Assembly (NCBI RefSeq): GCF_003025005.1
Contig: NZ_PVSS01000012.1
Location: forward strand, 62,001-126,000
Length of the DNA: 64,000 nucleotides
Reading direction: 5' to 3'
From: Brumimicrobium mesophilum
GTDB taxonomy: Bacteria; Bacteroidota; Bacteroidia; Flavobacteriales_D; Crocinitomicaceae
Numbering within the stretch: position 1 is the stretch's first letter; every line of letters starts with the position of its first letter. The notes below the pieces were generated by a model. That model did no database searches. It saw only the letters and a program-made list of their open reading frames with translations, and was not told where the DNA came from. Of this stretch, positions 25,945-35,288 are shown one piece after another. Made by a program: the position numbers and the translations under genes.

Positions 25945-26904
25945 ATGAGATTTACAATATTATTAATGATCGCTGTTTTATTGTCGTCATGTTTGAAAGA
26001 AGAACTTCCTATTCCTAAAAGACAAGCAGGAGAATTAACTGTTGGTGAAGTGAGTATGGGAGCAAACTACGAATATCAAATTTACTTTGATTTTTCTGCG
26101 AACCAAATGACAGGGAATGTTTCAAAAAATATTTGGGATTTAGGTTTTGAAACAGGAGATGAGGGTAGCCGTGTAATTACAAATACATCACGAAATATGA
26201 TGGTTTATACGACAGATAAAACCGAATTGTCTGAAATATATAGCGAAGTTGGTTATACAAATGACCCTAAATTTGATAATGCAAACGGTAATTTAGATTC
26301 TACCGGAATAGGAAACTGGGAAGATGGATTTGTAAGAATCATTAATATGGGATATTCCTCTACTGGAAACGAATTAGGATTTTTTAAATTAAAAATTCAT
26401 GAAGTTACACCAACTACCTATACTTTTGAATTTGCGAATATATCTGCAAGCAATTCTTCAACACGTACTATTCTTAAGCGTGAAGGCTATAATTTCACAT
26501 ACTTTAGTATGTTGAGCGACTTAGAAGAGGATGTTTCTCCTAAAACACAAGATTGGGACATTGTTTTCACGCAATACATTCACCAATTTTATGAACCAGT
26601 TGTAACTCCTTACTTAGTTACAGGTTGTGTTTCTAACAGAATAGAGACAAAAGTTGGATTAGTAACAGAAGTTGATTTCGACGCCATAGATTTAGAATAT
26701 GTTGAAGGCTTAGAATTATCAGAAAACACAAATACAATTGGTTTCAGTTGGAAAACACTAGTTGGGGAAAGCTATGAAATCAATACTGAAATGACTTATG
26801 TAATTCAAGATTACGAAGGAATTTACTACAAGATGAGGTTTATTGATTTTTATTCTGAGACAGGGGAAAAAGGGAATCCTGTTTGGGAATTTGTGGAGTT
26901 GTAA
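25945..26904 (+). CDS. HmuY-like surface lipoprotein
   Basis: A 319-residue lipoprotein with lipobox LSSC at residues 13-16 (TILLMIAVLLSSC). It shows the HmuY-family pattern twice: NIWDLGFETGDEGSRVITN at about residue 62 and KTQDWDIVFTQYIHQF near 198. HmuY binds haem outside the cell and hands it to a TonB receptor. Its start lies 11 bases after the stop of the TonB-dependent receptor, so the two are coupled, matching the hmuY-hmuR type pair known in Porphyromonas but in the opposite gene order. The family call is by motif; haem ligands cannot be read from the sequence. Confidence 0.8.
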   Translation: MRFTILLMIAVLLSSCLKEELPIPKRQAGELTVGEVSMGANYEYQIYFDFSANQMTGNVSKNIWDLGFETGDEGSRVITNTSRNMMVYTTDKTELSEIYSEVGYTNDPKFDNANGNLDSTGIGNWEDGFVRIINMGYSSTGNELGFFKLKIHEVTPTTYTFEFANISASNSSTRTILKREGYNFTYFSMLSDLEEDVSPKTQDWDIVFTQYIHQFYEPVVTPYLVTGCVSNRIETKVGLVTEVDFDAIDLEYVEGLELSENTNTIGFSWKTLVGESYEINTEMTYVIQDYEGIYYKMRFIDFYSETGEKGNPVWEFVEL

Positions 26905-26913
26905 ATGATTTCT

Positions 26914-27219
26914 TTAGATCATTTCCCAAAGTAGGTATGCTAATCCAATCAACAACAAATTGACATAAGGTAGAAATGCAAATTTGATGTTTTTCTTATA
27001 ACGAAACAGTAGCAGTGAAACAATAATAGTTATAGGATAAACTGTTGTTGCAATGATGAAAAAATAGGGAATAAAAACATCAAAAAATGAAGAGTCAGGT
27101 GCTTTATGGCCTGCCAAACTCATAGCGTTTGCAAGTAGAACAAAGGGATAGAAGAGCAGTGGAATAGCAGATATTCCAATGAGAATAAATCCTGTGAGTT
27201 TTGTTCTTTTATTGTTCAT
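26914..27219 (-). CDS. Small membrane protein, unknown function
   Basis: A 101-residue hydrophobic protein with three or so predicted membrane helices at about 8-32 (GFILIGISAIPLLFYPFVLL), 45-70 and 80-98. I recognise no family. Its start codon overlaps the 3' end of the DUF1016 pseudogene by 11 bases, and its stop lies 9 bases from the convergent HmuY-like lipoprotein stop. It may depend on readthrough from the disrupted upstream gene for expression. Confidence 0.6.
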   Translation of the reverse strand: MNNKRTKLTGFILIGISAIPLLFYPFVLLANAMSLAGHKAPDSSFFDVFIPYFFIIATTVYPITIIVSLLLFRYKKNIKFAFLPYVNLLLIGLAYLLWEMI

Positions 27220-28279
27220 CCTCTAAAATATTTTGTTCAATTTCTTCAATAGTAGGTAAAGAAGATTTGAGGTTTTCTGGAAGTATATCTGTTAATTCAA
27301 ATTCGCTAACGCCCATTGGCTTGTTGATGTCTCGTAATGCAAATTCAGCTTCAATATTGTTCTTTTCTCGACAAAGTAAGATTCCAATTGTTGGTTTGTC
27401 ATCAGCTCCCTTTAAAGTACTATCAACTGCTGACAAATAGAAATTTAACTTACCAGCATATTCGGGTATGAATGCCGTGCTTTTTAATTCTATAACCACA
27501 TAGCACTTGAGTTTAATATGATAGAAAAGTAAACCCATATAATAGTCCTTGTTAGCAATTTCTAAATGATATTGTTGGCCAACAAACGCGAATCCTTTGC
27601 CTAGTTCTAATAGGAATTTCTTGATATGATTAACCAATTGGTTTTCTAAATCTTTTTCTTTAAAGCCCTCTGTCAGTTGCATAAAATCAAAAACATAAGG
27701 ATCTTTTAAAGTTTGCTGCGCCAAGTCGGAAAATGGTTCAGGTAGGGTATTGGAGAAATTAGTTATTGCAGCACCATTTCTTTGAAACAGTTGAGATTTA
27801 ATTTGCAAAGCCAAAGTGTCTCTACTCCAATTATTTTCTTTTGTCTTTTCTAAATAAAAGACGGCTTCTTTTATATCTTTAGACTTTGAGAAAATTAGGA
27901 TATTGTGTCCCCATGGTATTTGGGCAACAGCTTGTTGCCCAAATACAAAAATGTCCGAATCTTTGGAAGGTTGGGCAACAACTTGTTGCCTAATTGGAAT
28001 AGTGTAAAACTCCTAAAATCTACGGCAATATTTTATATTTCTTTCTGAAAACCCTTTCATTTCAGGGAATTCATTTCTTAATTCTTTGGAAACATTTTCG
28101 AGAACCTTATCGCCCCAATTACTTGATTTTATCTTTTCAGAAATCATCATCCCTAAATCCCAATAAAAAAGAATGAGCTCCCTATTTACAACTACAGCTG
28201 CTTTAATCTGAGCGGATCGAACCTTTTTTTTAAGTTCTGAAATCCAAGTTTAGTAATCTTTATCTTTAATTAGTTCCAT
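27209..28279 (-). pseudogene. DUF1016 / PDDEXK nuclease (YhcG-like) pseudogene
   Basis: A full-length DUF1016 frame of 357 codons from ATG at 28279, interrupted by two in-frame stops: TAA at codon 10 (28250-28252) and TAG at codon 89 (28013-28015). No frameshift is needed. The translation around the stops still fits the family: ELKKKVRSAQIKAAVVVN, FYWDLGMMISEKIKSSNWG, FPEMKGFSERNIKYCRRF, then QIPWGHNILI. The C-terminal nuclease domain reads DYYMGLLFYH and YVVIELKS. The PD-(D/E)xK acidic residue normally seen before LLFYH has become Gly. The remaining open frame of 201 codons starts only from an internal TTG. I judge the gene dead. Confidence 0.88.
27923..27993. repeat. Two hairpin palindromes inside the DUF1016 pseudogene
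   Basis: TTTGGGCAACA-GCT-TGTTGCCCAAA is a perfect inverted repeat with 11-base arms (about 27923-27947). A second, TTGGGCAACA-ACT-TGTTGCCTAA, occurs about 50 bases later (about 27971-27993) with one mismatch. In the coding sense they add the short peptides QQAVAQ and QQVVAQ. Confidence 0.75.
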
Positions 28280-28594
28280 TTAAATGTAGAATTGTGAAAA
28301 AAGTAATTTAATTTTATCAAAATAGAGTTTTTCGATGTTTTTCCCTTCTACAATATAACAACATTCCCCAAAACCTTCACCACCTATGAACGTTTTTTCG
28401 ATTTCAACTATCCCAAAACCTTTACAAGTCCACATTCAAAAAAAATCGTATTCCTAAAATTCGTAATTAGCTGCACTGAGGGTTAAAGCCGTTCGTAATT
28501 GATCATTCGTAATTGCTCCAAAAACATTTATTCAAACGATTTTCTCAACTTTTGAACATGATTAATTATCTTTGTGTCAAACTAGAAATTAAGC
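28280..28594. other. Intergenic region with TTCGTAATT direct repeats and valS promoter
   Basis: Three copies of TTCGTAATT lie at 28460-28468, 28492-28500 and 28506-28514, a short repeat type frequent between genes in this phylum. A reverse-orientation copy is at 40122-40130. TATCTTTG at 28567-28574 fits a -7 element for valS, 20 bases before its start codon. Confidence 0.55.
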
Positions 28595-31219
28595 ATGGAA
28601 ATTCCTAAAACATACGAGTCACAGAAGTCTGAAGAGAAATGGTACAAACACTGGATGGAAAAGAATTATTTTCACAGTGAACCAGATGACAGAGAACCTT
28701 ACACAATTGTAATTCCACCGCCGAACGTGACGGGAGTTTTACACATGGGACACATGTTGAATAACACAATTCAAGATGTTCTGATTCGTCGTGCGAGAAT
28801 GCAAGGAAAAAATGCTTGTTGGGTACCAGGAACAGACCACGCATCGATTGCTACTGAAGCAAAAGTAGTGAATAAATTACGTGCGGAAGGAATTAAGAAA
28901 TCCGACTTAACACGTGATGAATTCATGGAGCACGCTTGGGAATGGAAGGAAAAACACGGAGGTATCATTTTGGACCAATTGAAGAAATTGGGTGCGTCAT
29001 GTGACTGGGAACGTACTTCTTTTACCATGGACGAAAGTTATGCTGAATCTGTTGAGGATATCTTCATTGATTTATACAAAAAAGGAAAAATATACCGTGG
29101 AGTAAGAATGGTGAATTGGGATCCATCTGCAAAAACGGCACTTTCTGATGAGGAGGTAATCCACAAAGAAGTGAATTCAAAATTATACAATGTTCGTTAC
29201 CAAATCGAAGGAACAGACCAATGGTTGACTGTTGCAACAACGCGACCTGAAACTATTCTGGGAGATACCGCGATTTGTGTAAATCAAAACGATGTACGTT
29301 ATGTAAATCTTGTGGGTAAAAAAGCAATTGTACCGATTTCAAACCGTGCAATTCCGATTATCCAAGACGATTATGTGGACATGGAATTTGGAACAGGATG
29401 TTTGAAAATTACTCCAGCGCATGATGTTAATGACCATGAAATGGGTGAGCGTCACAATTTGGAAGTAATCGACATCTTAAATTCTGACGGTACTTTAAAC
29501 GAAAAAGGATTACATTATGAAGGAATGGATCGTTTCGAAGCAAGAAAAGCTATCGTTGTAGAATTGGAGGAAAAAGGGTTTATGGTGAAGGTAGAAGACC
29601 ACATCAATAAACTTGGTTTTTCTGAAAGAACAGATGCGGTAATTGAGCCACGTCTTTCTTTACAATGGTTTGTAGATATGAAAAATATCTCTGCACCAGC
29701 ATTGGAACATGTTATGAATGGAGACATTAAGTTCTATCCAGACAACATGAAAAATACTTACCGTCACTGGATGGAAAACATCAAAGATTGGTGTATTTCT
29801 AGACAATTGTGGTGGGGACACAGAATTCCAGCTTGGTATTTCGGTGAAGGAGAAGAAGATTTCGTTGTTGCTAAAACAAAGGAAGAAGCTTTGAAATTAG
29901 CGACTGAAAAAACAGGAAAAACAATTACAGATCTTGACTTAAATCAGGATGAAGATGTATTGGATACTTGGTTCTCAAGCTGGTTATGGCCAATCTCTGT
30001 TTTTGATGGATTAACGAATCCAAATAACGAAGAAATCAACTATTACTATCCAACAAATGATATCGTAACCGCACCAGAAATTATGTTCTTCTGGGTAGCG
30101 AGAATGGTAATTGCTGGATATGAATGGATGGGAGACAAACCATTCAAAAACGTTTACTATACTGGAATTGTTCGTGATAAATTAGGCCGTAAAATGTCTA
30201 AATCATTGGGGAATTCACCAGATCCAATAAAATTAATTGAAGATTTCGGAGCGGATGGAGTAAGAATCGGAATGTTGGTTTCATCACCTGCAGGAAACGA
30301 CTTACCGTTTGATACAAGTCAATGTGAGCAAGGAAGAAACTTTACGAATAAAATTTGGAATGCCTTCCGTTTGGTAAGTTCGTGGGAAGTTACTGAAATT
30401 GAACAACCCGCTTCATCGAAAATTGCGGTTGAATGGTTCGAGAGCAAATTGAACGAAACTTTGATTCACATCAATGACCAATTCGATAAATTCAGAATTT
30501 CTGATGCGTTAATGGCATCTTACAAATTGGTATGGGATGATTTCTGTTCTTGGTATTTAGAAATGATCAAGCCGGCATATCAACAACCAATTGATGCTAC
30601 AACAAAAGCACAAACAGTTGAGTTCTTTGAGCAATTAATGAAAATTATTCACCCTTTCACACCATTTATTTCTGAGGAAATCTGGCATTTACTAGGAGAT
30701 AGAAAAGAAGGTGAGGACATTATTGTTGCAGCTTGGCCAGAAACAGGTAAAGTGGATGAAAAGTTATTGGATAATTTCAAGCTTACGTCAGAAGTAATTT
30801 CGAACATAAGAAATATCCGTAAACAAAATAACATTGCTAACAAGATTGAGATTGAATTGGGAATTGTGAAAAGCAACAATCACCCTGTTGAAATGGACCC
30901 AGTTTTAGTTAAAATGGGGAACGTTTCTGCACTTTCTTACATCGACGAAAAAATGGCGAATTCATTCTCATTCATCGTGAAAAACTCTTCATTCTACATT
31001 CCATTTGGAGAAACAGTAGACGTTGAAGCAGAGATTGCAAAAGTGAAAGAAGAATTAGATTATACGAAAGGATTTATGAAATCAGTTCAAAAGAAATTAG
31101 GTAACGAAAGATTCGTAAACAACGCACCAGAAGCTGTTGTTGCCATCGAAAAGAAAAAGTTGTCTGATGCTCAAGAAAAGATTAAAATCCTTGAAGAAAA
31201 AATAAAGAATTTAGGTTAG
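28595..31219 (+). CDS. valS: Valyl-tRNA synthetase
   Basis: An 874-residue class I synthetase that charges tRNA-Val in the cytoplasm. It has [16 protein letters not shown] with the HIGH-type motif HMGH at residues 50-53, the editing domain with [16 protein letters not shown] (about 216-231), and KMSKS at residues 533-537. An anticodon-binding domain follows, and a C-terminal coiled-coil arm from about 810 to 874 ends in [11 protein letters not shown]. Length and layout are standard. It is monocistronic and downstream of a dead nuclease gene. The window also carries two tRNA-Val genes, but 26 kb away, so there is no sign of a link. Confidence 0.97.
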   Translation: MEIPKTYESQKSEEKWYKHWMEKNYFHSEPDDREPYTIVIPPPNVTGVLHMGHMLNNTIQDVLIRRARMQGKNACWVPGTDHASIATEAKVVNKLRAEGIKKSDLTRDEFMEHAWEWKEKHGGIILDQLKKLGASCDWERTSFTMDESYAESVEDIFIDLYKKGKIYRGVRMVNWDPSAKTALSDEEVIHKEVNSKLYNVRYQIEGTDQWLTVATTRPETILGDTAICVNQNDVRYVNLVGKKAIVPISNRAIPIIQDDYVDMEFGTGCLKITPAHDVNDHEMGERHNLEVIDILNSDGTLNEKGLHYEGMDRFEARKAIVVELEEKGFMVKVEDHINKLGFSERTDAVIEPRLSLQWFVDMKNISAPALEHVMNGDIKFYPDNMKNTYRHWMENIKDWCISRQLWWGHRIPAWYFGEGEEDFVVAKTKEEALKLATEKTGKTITDLDLNQDEDVLDTWFSSWLWPISVFDGLTNPNNEEINYYYPTNDIVTAPEIMFFWVARMVIAGYEWMGDKPFKNVYYTGIVRDKLGRKMSKSLGNSPDPIKLIEDFGADGVRIGMLVSSPAGNDLPFDTSQCEQGRNFTNKIWNAFRLVSSWEVTEIEQPASSKIAVEWFESKLNETLIHINDQFDKFRISDALMASYKLVWDDFCSWYLEMIKPAYQQPIDATTKAQTVEFFEQLMKIIHPFTPFISEEIWHLLGDRKEGEDIIVAAWPETGKVDEKLLDNFKLTSEVISNIRNIRKQNNIANKIEIELGIVKSNNHPVEMDPVLVKMGNVSALSYIDEKMANSFSFIVKNSSFYIPFGETVDVEAEIAKVKEELDYTKGFMKSVQKKLGNERFVNNAPEAVVAIEKKKLSDAQEKIKILEEKIKNLG

Positions 31220-31330
31220 TGGAGATTCAGTCAGTGGACTGAGAACTCCTGGTTGATTCAGATTGATATACTTAATGTTTCGAAAGGTACAAAAACTTAA
31301 GTATTGAAAAGGAATAGTTGATAGGTAAAA

Positions 31331-31500
31331 GAGATTCCTCGTCGCTTTGCTCTGTCGGAATGACGGAGGTCGAAGGCTAGGATTGGGGTAGGTTATGATG
31401 AAGAAGAGCTTCATCATAACCTACCCCACAAAACCTCCAACCAAATTGTCATTCTGTTCTGACTACTGTAAGGAAGGGAATGAAAATGACGGGGAATCTG
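31331..31500. repeat. Composite intergenic repeat with a perfect 20-base hairpin
   Basis: GAGATTCCTCGTCGCTTTGC followed by a GTCGGAATGAC stretch (31331-31364) is a common Bacteroidota intergenic element. A counterpart in inverted sense, starting GTCATTCTGTTCTG, lies at 31448-31490. Between them TGGGGTAGGTTATGATGAAG (31384-31403) and its exact reverse complement (31409-31428) form a 20-base-pair hairpin with loop AAGAG. No T-run follows, so it is not a standard terminator. There is no open reading frame here. Confidence 0.7.
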
Positions 31501-31535
31501 ACCTTTTTAAAGGAATTGATTTAAAATTTGAAAAG

Positions 31536-31760
31536 AATCCTAAAGGGATGACATGTATTTAACCAAGATGTAAATCCTTGGTTTAAAATGGTAAAAGTTC
31601 AACTAACTCCGAAGGGGTGATATATGATTTGATTAACTATTTAAATGAAATGAATAATAATTTAAAAATAATCCTGAAGGGATGACATTTATTTAACCAA
31701 GGATGTAAATCCTTGGTTTAAAATGACAAATGTCAAACTAACCCTGAAGGGGTGATATAT
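31536..31760. repeat. Two tandem copies of a ~90-base intergenic repeat
   Basis: Unit A (31536-31624) and unit B (31670-31759) align along their whole length, offset by 134-135 bases. Both contain AATCCTxAAGGGATGACAT, a hairpin of the AACCAAGGA-TGTAAA-TCCTTGGTT type, and a CCGAAGGGGTGATATAT tail. Unit A lacks one G of the hairpin arm. They lie before hutU and may end up in its leader. Confidence 0.8.
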
Positions 31761-31806
31761 ATCCATTAACTCAATATTTAATAAAATAGAATAAAAACAA
31801 AAAGAC

Positions 31807-33807
31807 ATGATTTTAGAAGATATTCAAAAAGACATTCAGGAAGGAATACCATCAACACTTCCTCCTGCACAACCGTATGATTCATCTGTAAATCATGCGC
31901 CAAAAAGAAAACAAATTCTTACCAAAGCGGAAGAGAAGTTAGCCTTGAAAAATGCTTTACGTTATTTTCCATCTGAGCAGCACGCAGAATTGTTGCCAGA
32001 ATTTAAAGAAGAATTAGAGACTTACGGTAGAATTTACATGTACCGTTTACGTCCAAATTATAAATTACATGCCAGAGATATTAAAGAATATCCTGGGAAA
32101 TGTGACCAAGCCAAAGCAATCATGTTGATGATTCATAATAATTTGGATTACGCAGTAGCACAACATCCACATGAGTTAATCACTTACGGAGGAAATGGAG
32201 CTGTATTCCAAAATTGGGCACAATATCGTTTAACAATGAAGTATTTATCTGAAATGACAGATGAACAAACATTGGCAATGTATTCTGGTCATCCGATGGG
32301 ACTTTTTCCATCACACAAAGACGCACCAAGAGTGGTTGTTACCAATGGAATGATGATTCCGAATTATTCTAAACCAGATGATTGGGAGAAATTTAACGCT
32401 TTGGGTGTAACACAATACGGACAAATGACAGCCGGTTCTTTTATGTACATTGGACCGCAAGGAATAGTGCATGGAACAACGATTACTGTTTTAAATGCAG
32501 GAAGAAAAATCGCTGTTGATGGTGAAGATTTGGCTGGTAAACTATTTGTTACATCAGGACTTGGTGGAATGTCTGGAGCTCAGCCGAAAGCAGGAAACAT
32601 CGCAGGGTGTATCACTGTTTGTGCGGAAATCAATGAAAAAGCAACAAATACTCGCCATTCTCAAGGTTGGGTTGATGAGGTGATTTCTGATTTAGATGAA
32701 TTAGTTACCCGCGTAAAAACGGCAAAAGCAAATAAAGAAGTTATTTCAATAGCCTACCAAGGAAATATCGTTGATGTATGGGAGAAATTCGATGAAGAAA
32801 ACGTAAAAGTTGACTTAGGATCAGATCAAACTTCATTGCATAATCCATGGGCAGGAGGATATTATCCAGTTGGTTTTTCATTAGAAGAATCAAATCAAAT
32901 GATGGCTGAAAACCCGGATCAATTCAAGGAAGAAGTTCAGAAAACGCTTGTACGTCATGCGAATGCAGTAAATAACCATACCGCAAAAGGAACTTATTTC
33001 TTTGATTATGGAAATGCATTTTTGCTAGAAGCTTCAAGAGCAGGAGCGGATATCATGGCAGAAAATGGAATTGATTTCAAATATCCTTCCTATGTTCAAG
33101 ATATCATGGGACCAATGTGTTTCGATTTTGGATTTGGACCTTTCCGTTGGGTTTGTGCATCAAACGATCCAGCAGATTTATTAAAAACTGACGAAATTGC
33201 TTGTCAAGTATTAGAAGAATTACAGAAAGAAAGTCCAGCTGAAATTCAGCAACAAATGTCTGACAATATCCAATGGATAAAAGGCGCTCAAGAAAATAAA
33301 TTGGTTGTGGGTTCACAAGCAAGAATCTTGTATGCTGATGCCATTGGTAGAATGAAAATCGCTGAAGCATTCAATAAAGCAATTGAAAATGGTGAAATCG
33401 GACCAGTTGTTTTAGGACGTGATCACCACGATGTTTCAGGAACAGATTCACCATACAGAGAAACTTCAAACATTTATGATGGTTCACAATTTACTGCCGA
33501 CATGGCGATTCAAAACGTAATTGGGGATTCTTTCCGCGGTGCAACCTGGGTTTCCATTCACAATGGTGGTGGAGTAGGTTGGGGAGAAGTAATCAACGGA
33601 GGTTTTGGAATGTTACTCGATGGAACAGCCGATGCAGACAGACGTTTAAAAAACATGTTGCATTGGGATGTGAACAACGGAATCGCAAGAAGAAACTGGG
33701 CAAGAAACGAAGGAGCAATGTTTGCGATCAAGCGAGCCATGGAAATGGAACCATTGTTGAAAGTTACAGTTCCGAATTTGGTGGATGATAAATTATTCGG
33801 AGAATAA
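31807..33807 (+). CDS. hutU: Urocanate hydratase
   Basis: A 666-residue urocanase, the second step of histidine degradation (urocanate to imidazolone propionate), cytoplasmic and NAD+-dependent. Motifs include YGGNGAVFQNWAQYRLTM, YSGHPMGLFPS, the NAD-domain GLGGMSGAQPKAGN near residue 250 and the C-terminal NGGGVGWGEVINGGFGM. The length exceeds that of classic 550-residue urocanases and fits the longer Bacteroidota form. No other hut gene is in the window, so the pathway must be encoded elsewhere. A repeat-bearing region of 587 bases separates it from valS. Confidence 0.96.
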   Translation: MILEDIQKDIQEGIPSTLPPAQPYDSSVNHAPKRKQILTKAEEKLALKNALRYFPSEQHAELLPEFKEELETYGRIYMYRLRPNYKLHARDIKEYPGKCDQAKAIMLMIHNNLDYAVAQHPHELITYGGNGAVFQNWAQYRLTMKYLSEMTDEQTLAMYSGHPMGLFPSHKDAPRVVVTNGMMIPNYSKPDDWEKFNALGVTQYGQMTAGSFMYIGPQGIVHGTTITVLNAGRKIAVDGEDLAGKLFVTSGLGGMSGAQPKAGNIAGCITVCAEINEKATNTRHSQGWVDEVISDLDELVTRVKTAKANKEVISIAYQGNIVDVWEKFDEENVKVDLGSDQTSLHNPWAGGYYPVGFSLEESNQMMAENPDQFKEEVQKTLVRHANAVNNHTAKGTYFFDYGNAFLLEASRAGADIMAENGIDFKYPSYVQDIMGPMCFDFGFGPFRWVCASNDPADLLKTDEIACQVLEELQKESPAEIQQQMSDNIQWIKGAQENKLVVGSQARILYADAIGRMKIAEAFNKAIENGEIGPVVLGRDHHDVSGTDSPYRETSNIYDGSQFTADMAIQNVIGDSFRGATWVSIHNGGGVGWGEVINGGFGMLLDGTADADRRLKNMLHWDVNNGIARRNWARNEGAMFAIKRAMEMEPLLKVTVPNLVDDKLFGE

Positions 33808-33815
33808 TTGCTTAT

Positions 33816-33904
33816 GGACGGTTCTCAAACCATCCGTGATTCATCCACACAAAACAATAATTTAAAATAGAATTTAAGGGCGGTGAACAAACCGTCCTTT
33901 TTTA
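33816..33904 (+). terminator. Terminator region after hutU
   Basis: GGGCGGT (33878-33884) pairs with ACCGTCC (33891-33897) and is followed by seven T. A related hairpin GGACGGTT-CTCAA-ACCATCC lies upstream at 33816-33835 without a T-run, so the motif appears twice. Confidence 0.8.
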
Positions 33905-34012
33905 TTTGATATGAATTACTGTGTTTTAAAAGATATAAAGCTTTACCCTTTTGTCGATTAATTTCTTGAGTTAAGCAAAACAAGGGCATTTTCAAAATTC
34001 AAGAATCCTCAT

Positions 34013-34507
34013 CTATTCATTCAAATATCTATAAATAACAACTTTTGATTCAAGAATCGTTCGTTTCTCAAATTCTTTGAAATTTAATTTTTTTAATAAT
34101 TTTTTAGAGACTAGATTATTTTCATCTGTTATTCCAAAGACTTCCTTCAATTTTCTTTCTGTAACAGCATAGTTAAGGAGTTCGGTTAATAACTCGGTGG
34201 CATACCCTTTATTCCAAAATTCTCTTTTTAAATGACATCCAATATGTGTCATCGCAGTATCAGAAAATTGATTTAAGTTGATTGTTCCAATAAATTCATT
34301 GTTCTTTTTTCCTCGAACAGACCAAAAACCAAGATTTTTAGCATTTACAGCTATTTTATTTTCGAGGAAGGTGGTATAAAACTCATCCGATTTCCCTTCA
34401 TATTGCTTCACATATTTAAAAGAATCAGGTTCATTGTACATTTTAATAATTTCAGGAATGTCCAGTTTGTGAATAGGTTTGATAAAAGTACGGTCGGTGT
34501 AAAGCAT
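34013..34507 (-). CDS. GNAT family N-acetyltransferase
   Basis: A 164-residue acetyltransferase of the GNAT superfamily, RimJ-like branch, which moves acetyl from acetyl-CoA to an amine. The N-terminal LDIPEIIKMYNEPDSFKYV helix pair and the central HIGCHLKREFWNKGYATELL are typical. The latter holds the acetyl-CoA loop (N-K-G-Y-A). A FGITDENNLVSKKLLKKLNF block near the C-terminus matches motif B. No signal peptide is present. The acceptor is unknown. It is a single gene, converging with hutU. Confidence 0.9.
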   Translation of the reverse strand: MLYTDRTFIKPIHKLDIPEIIKMYNEPDSFKYVKQYEGKSDEFYTTFLENKIAVNAKNLGFWSVRGKKNNEFIGTINLNQFSDTAMTHIGCHLKREFWNKGYATELLTELLNYAVTERKLKEVFGITDENNLVSKKLLKKLNFKEFEKRTILESKVVIYRYLNE

Positions 34508-34854
34508 TGTTGTATGGATTTGGGTTACTACAATTTTCTGAAATTACGCTTTATTAGCATCATTCTTCCAAATAATTTAGAGTATTTAGCATGAAGTAAT
34601 CTTTCTAATTATGCTTCATCCAGAAACTGAAAGCTTATTCTAAGTTGGCTAAAGCTCAAATAAAAGAAATTTATTTTTTTCTGGAGAATTAATTTTTATT
34701 TGCTATTAAGATTGTTCGAATGTATAACTAATTACTATTCAAGGGTGTAGGTTTGTTTCTTGAAGTGTAAATGAGTCATTTTATAAAGTAAGGGAAAACC
34801 CTCGCTTTTTAGGGAATAAGTTTATCTATGTTTGTAACATAACTCAATACGCTT
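34508..34854. other. Intergenic region with a -7 element for the next gene
   Basis: 347 AT-rich bases with no supported gene. Near the right end, TATGTTTG at 34827-34834 fits a -7 element 20 bases before the start at 34855. An AGGGAAAACCCT motif lies just upstream (about 34791-34802) and faces TTTTTAGGGA. Confidence 0.45.
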
Positions 34855-35217
34855 ATGAAACTTTTGATAATTATTTCAGGAATTATTACATGCCTTCCAG
34901 TGATTTATTCACTTGCTCCACGATGGGCTTTAAGGAAGTTGAATGACACCAATTTCAGTTCTGAATCGGGACTCTTTGTAAAACATTGGGGCATTCTATG
35001 TTTAATGATGGGAATTTCCATAATCTACGCAGGTTTGAATCCGGTGTACTTACCAGTGATTTTGTCAATGGCGATTTTCGAAAAACTATTATTGGTTGTT
35101 CTCATATTTCAAGGATATCAATTTCATAAGAATAGTTTTTATAAGGGTTTTCTGTCTACCATGATATTTGACCTGATCTGCAGCAGTTTTTATATTTTCT
35201 ACTTAAATGCTTATTAA
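34855..35217 (+). CDS. Small multi-helix membrane protein, unknown function
   Basis: A 120-residue hydrophobic protein with four predicted transmembrane helices, about 2-20, 43-62, 64-85 and 98-118. A short NDTNFSSESGLF loop follows the first helix. I do not recognise a family. It precedes the acyl-ACP-reductase-like gene by 71 bases in the same direction and could share its transcript. It has its own credible -7 element (TATGTTTG at 34827). Confidence 0.65.
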   Translation: MKLLIIISGIITCLPVIYSLAPRWALRKLNDTNFSSESGLFVKHWGILCLMMGISIIYAGLNPVYLPVILSMAIFEKLLLVVLIFQGYQFHKNSFYKGFLSTMIFDLICSSFYIFYLNAY

Positions 35218-35288
35218 TTTAATAATGGAATAATCAGATGGTTTAGAATTTCAATTCCAATATTTGCCACCTTTAAAAAAAAATAATT

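Noticed and set aside
27209-27814. 201-codon open frame as a functional nuclease
   Set aside because: Starts only at an internal TTG, upstream homologous codons contain two stops, and the catalytic Asp is Gly.
28460-28514. Operator repeats of valS
   Set aside because: TTCGTAATT also occurs at an unrelated site (40122-40130, reverse sense), so it is more likely a dispersed filler repeat.
31384-31428. Rho-independent terminator for valS
   Set aside because: The stem is perfect but no T-run follows on either strand, and it lies 165 bases past the stop codon.
31536-31760. CRISPR-like repeats
   Set aside because: Only two long, imperfect units with an internal hairpin, no series of regular spacers and no cas genes.
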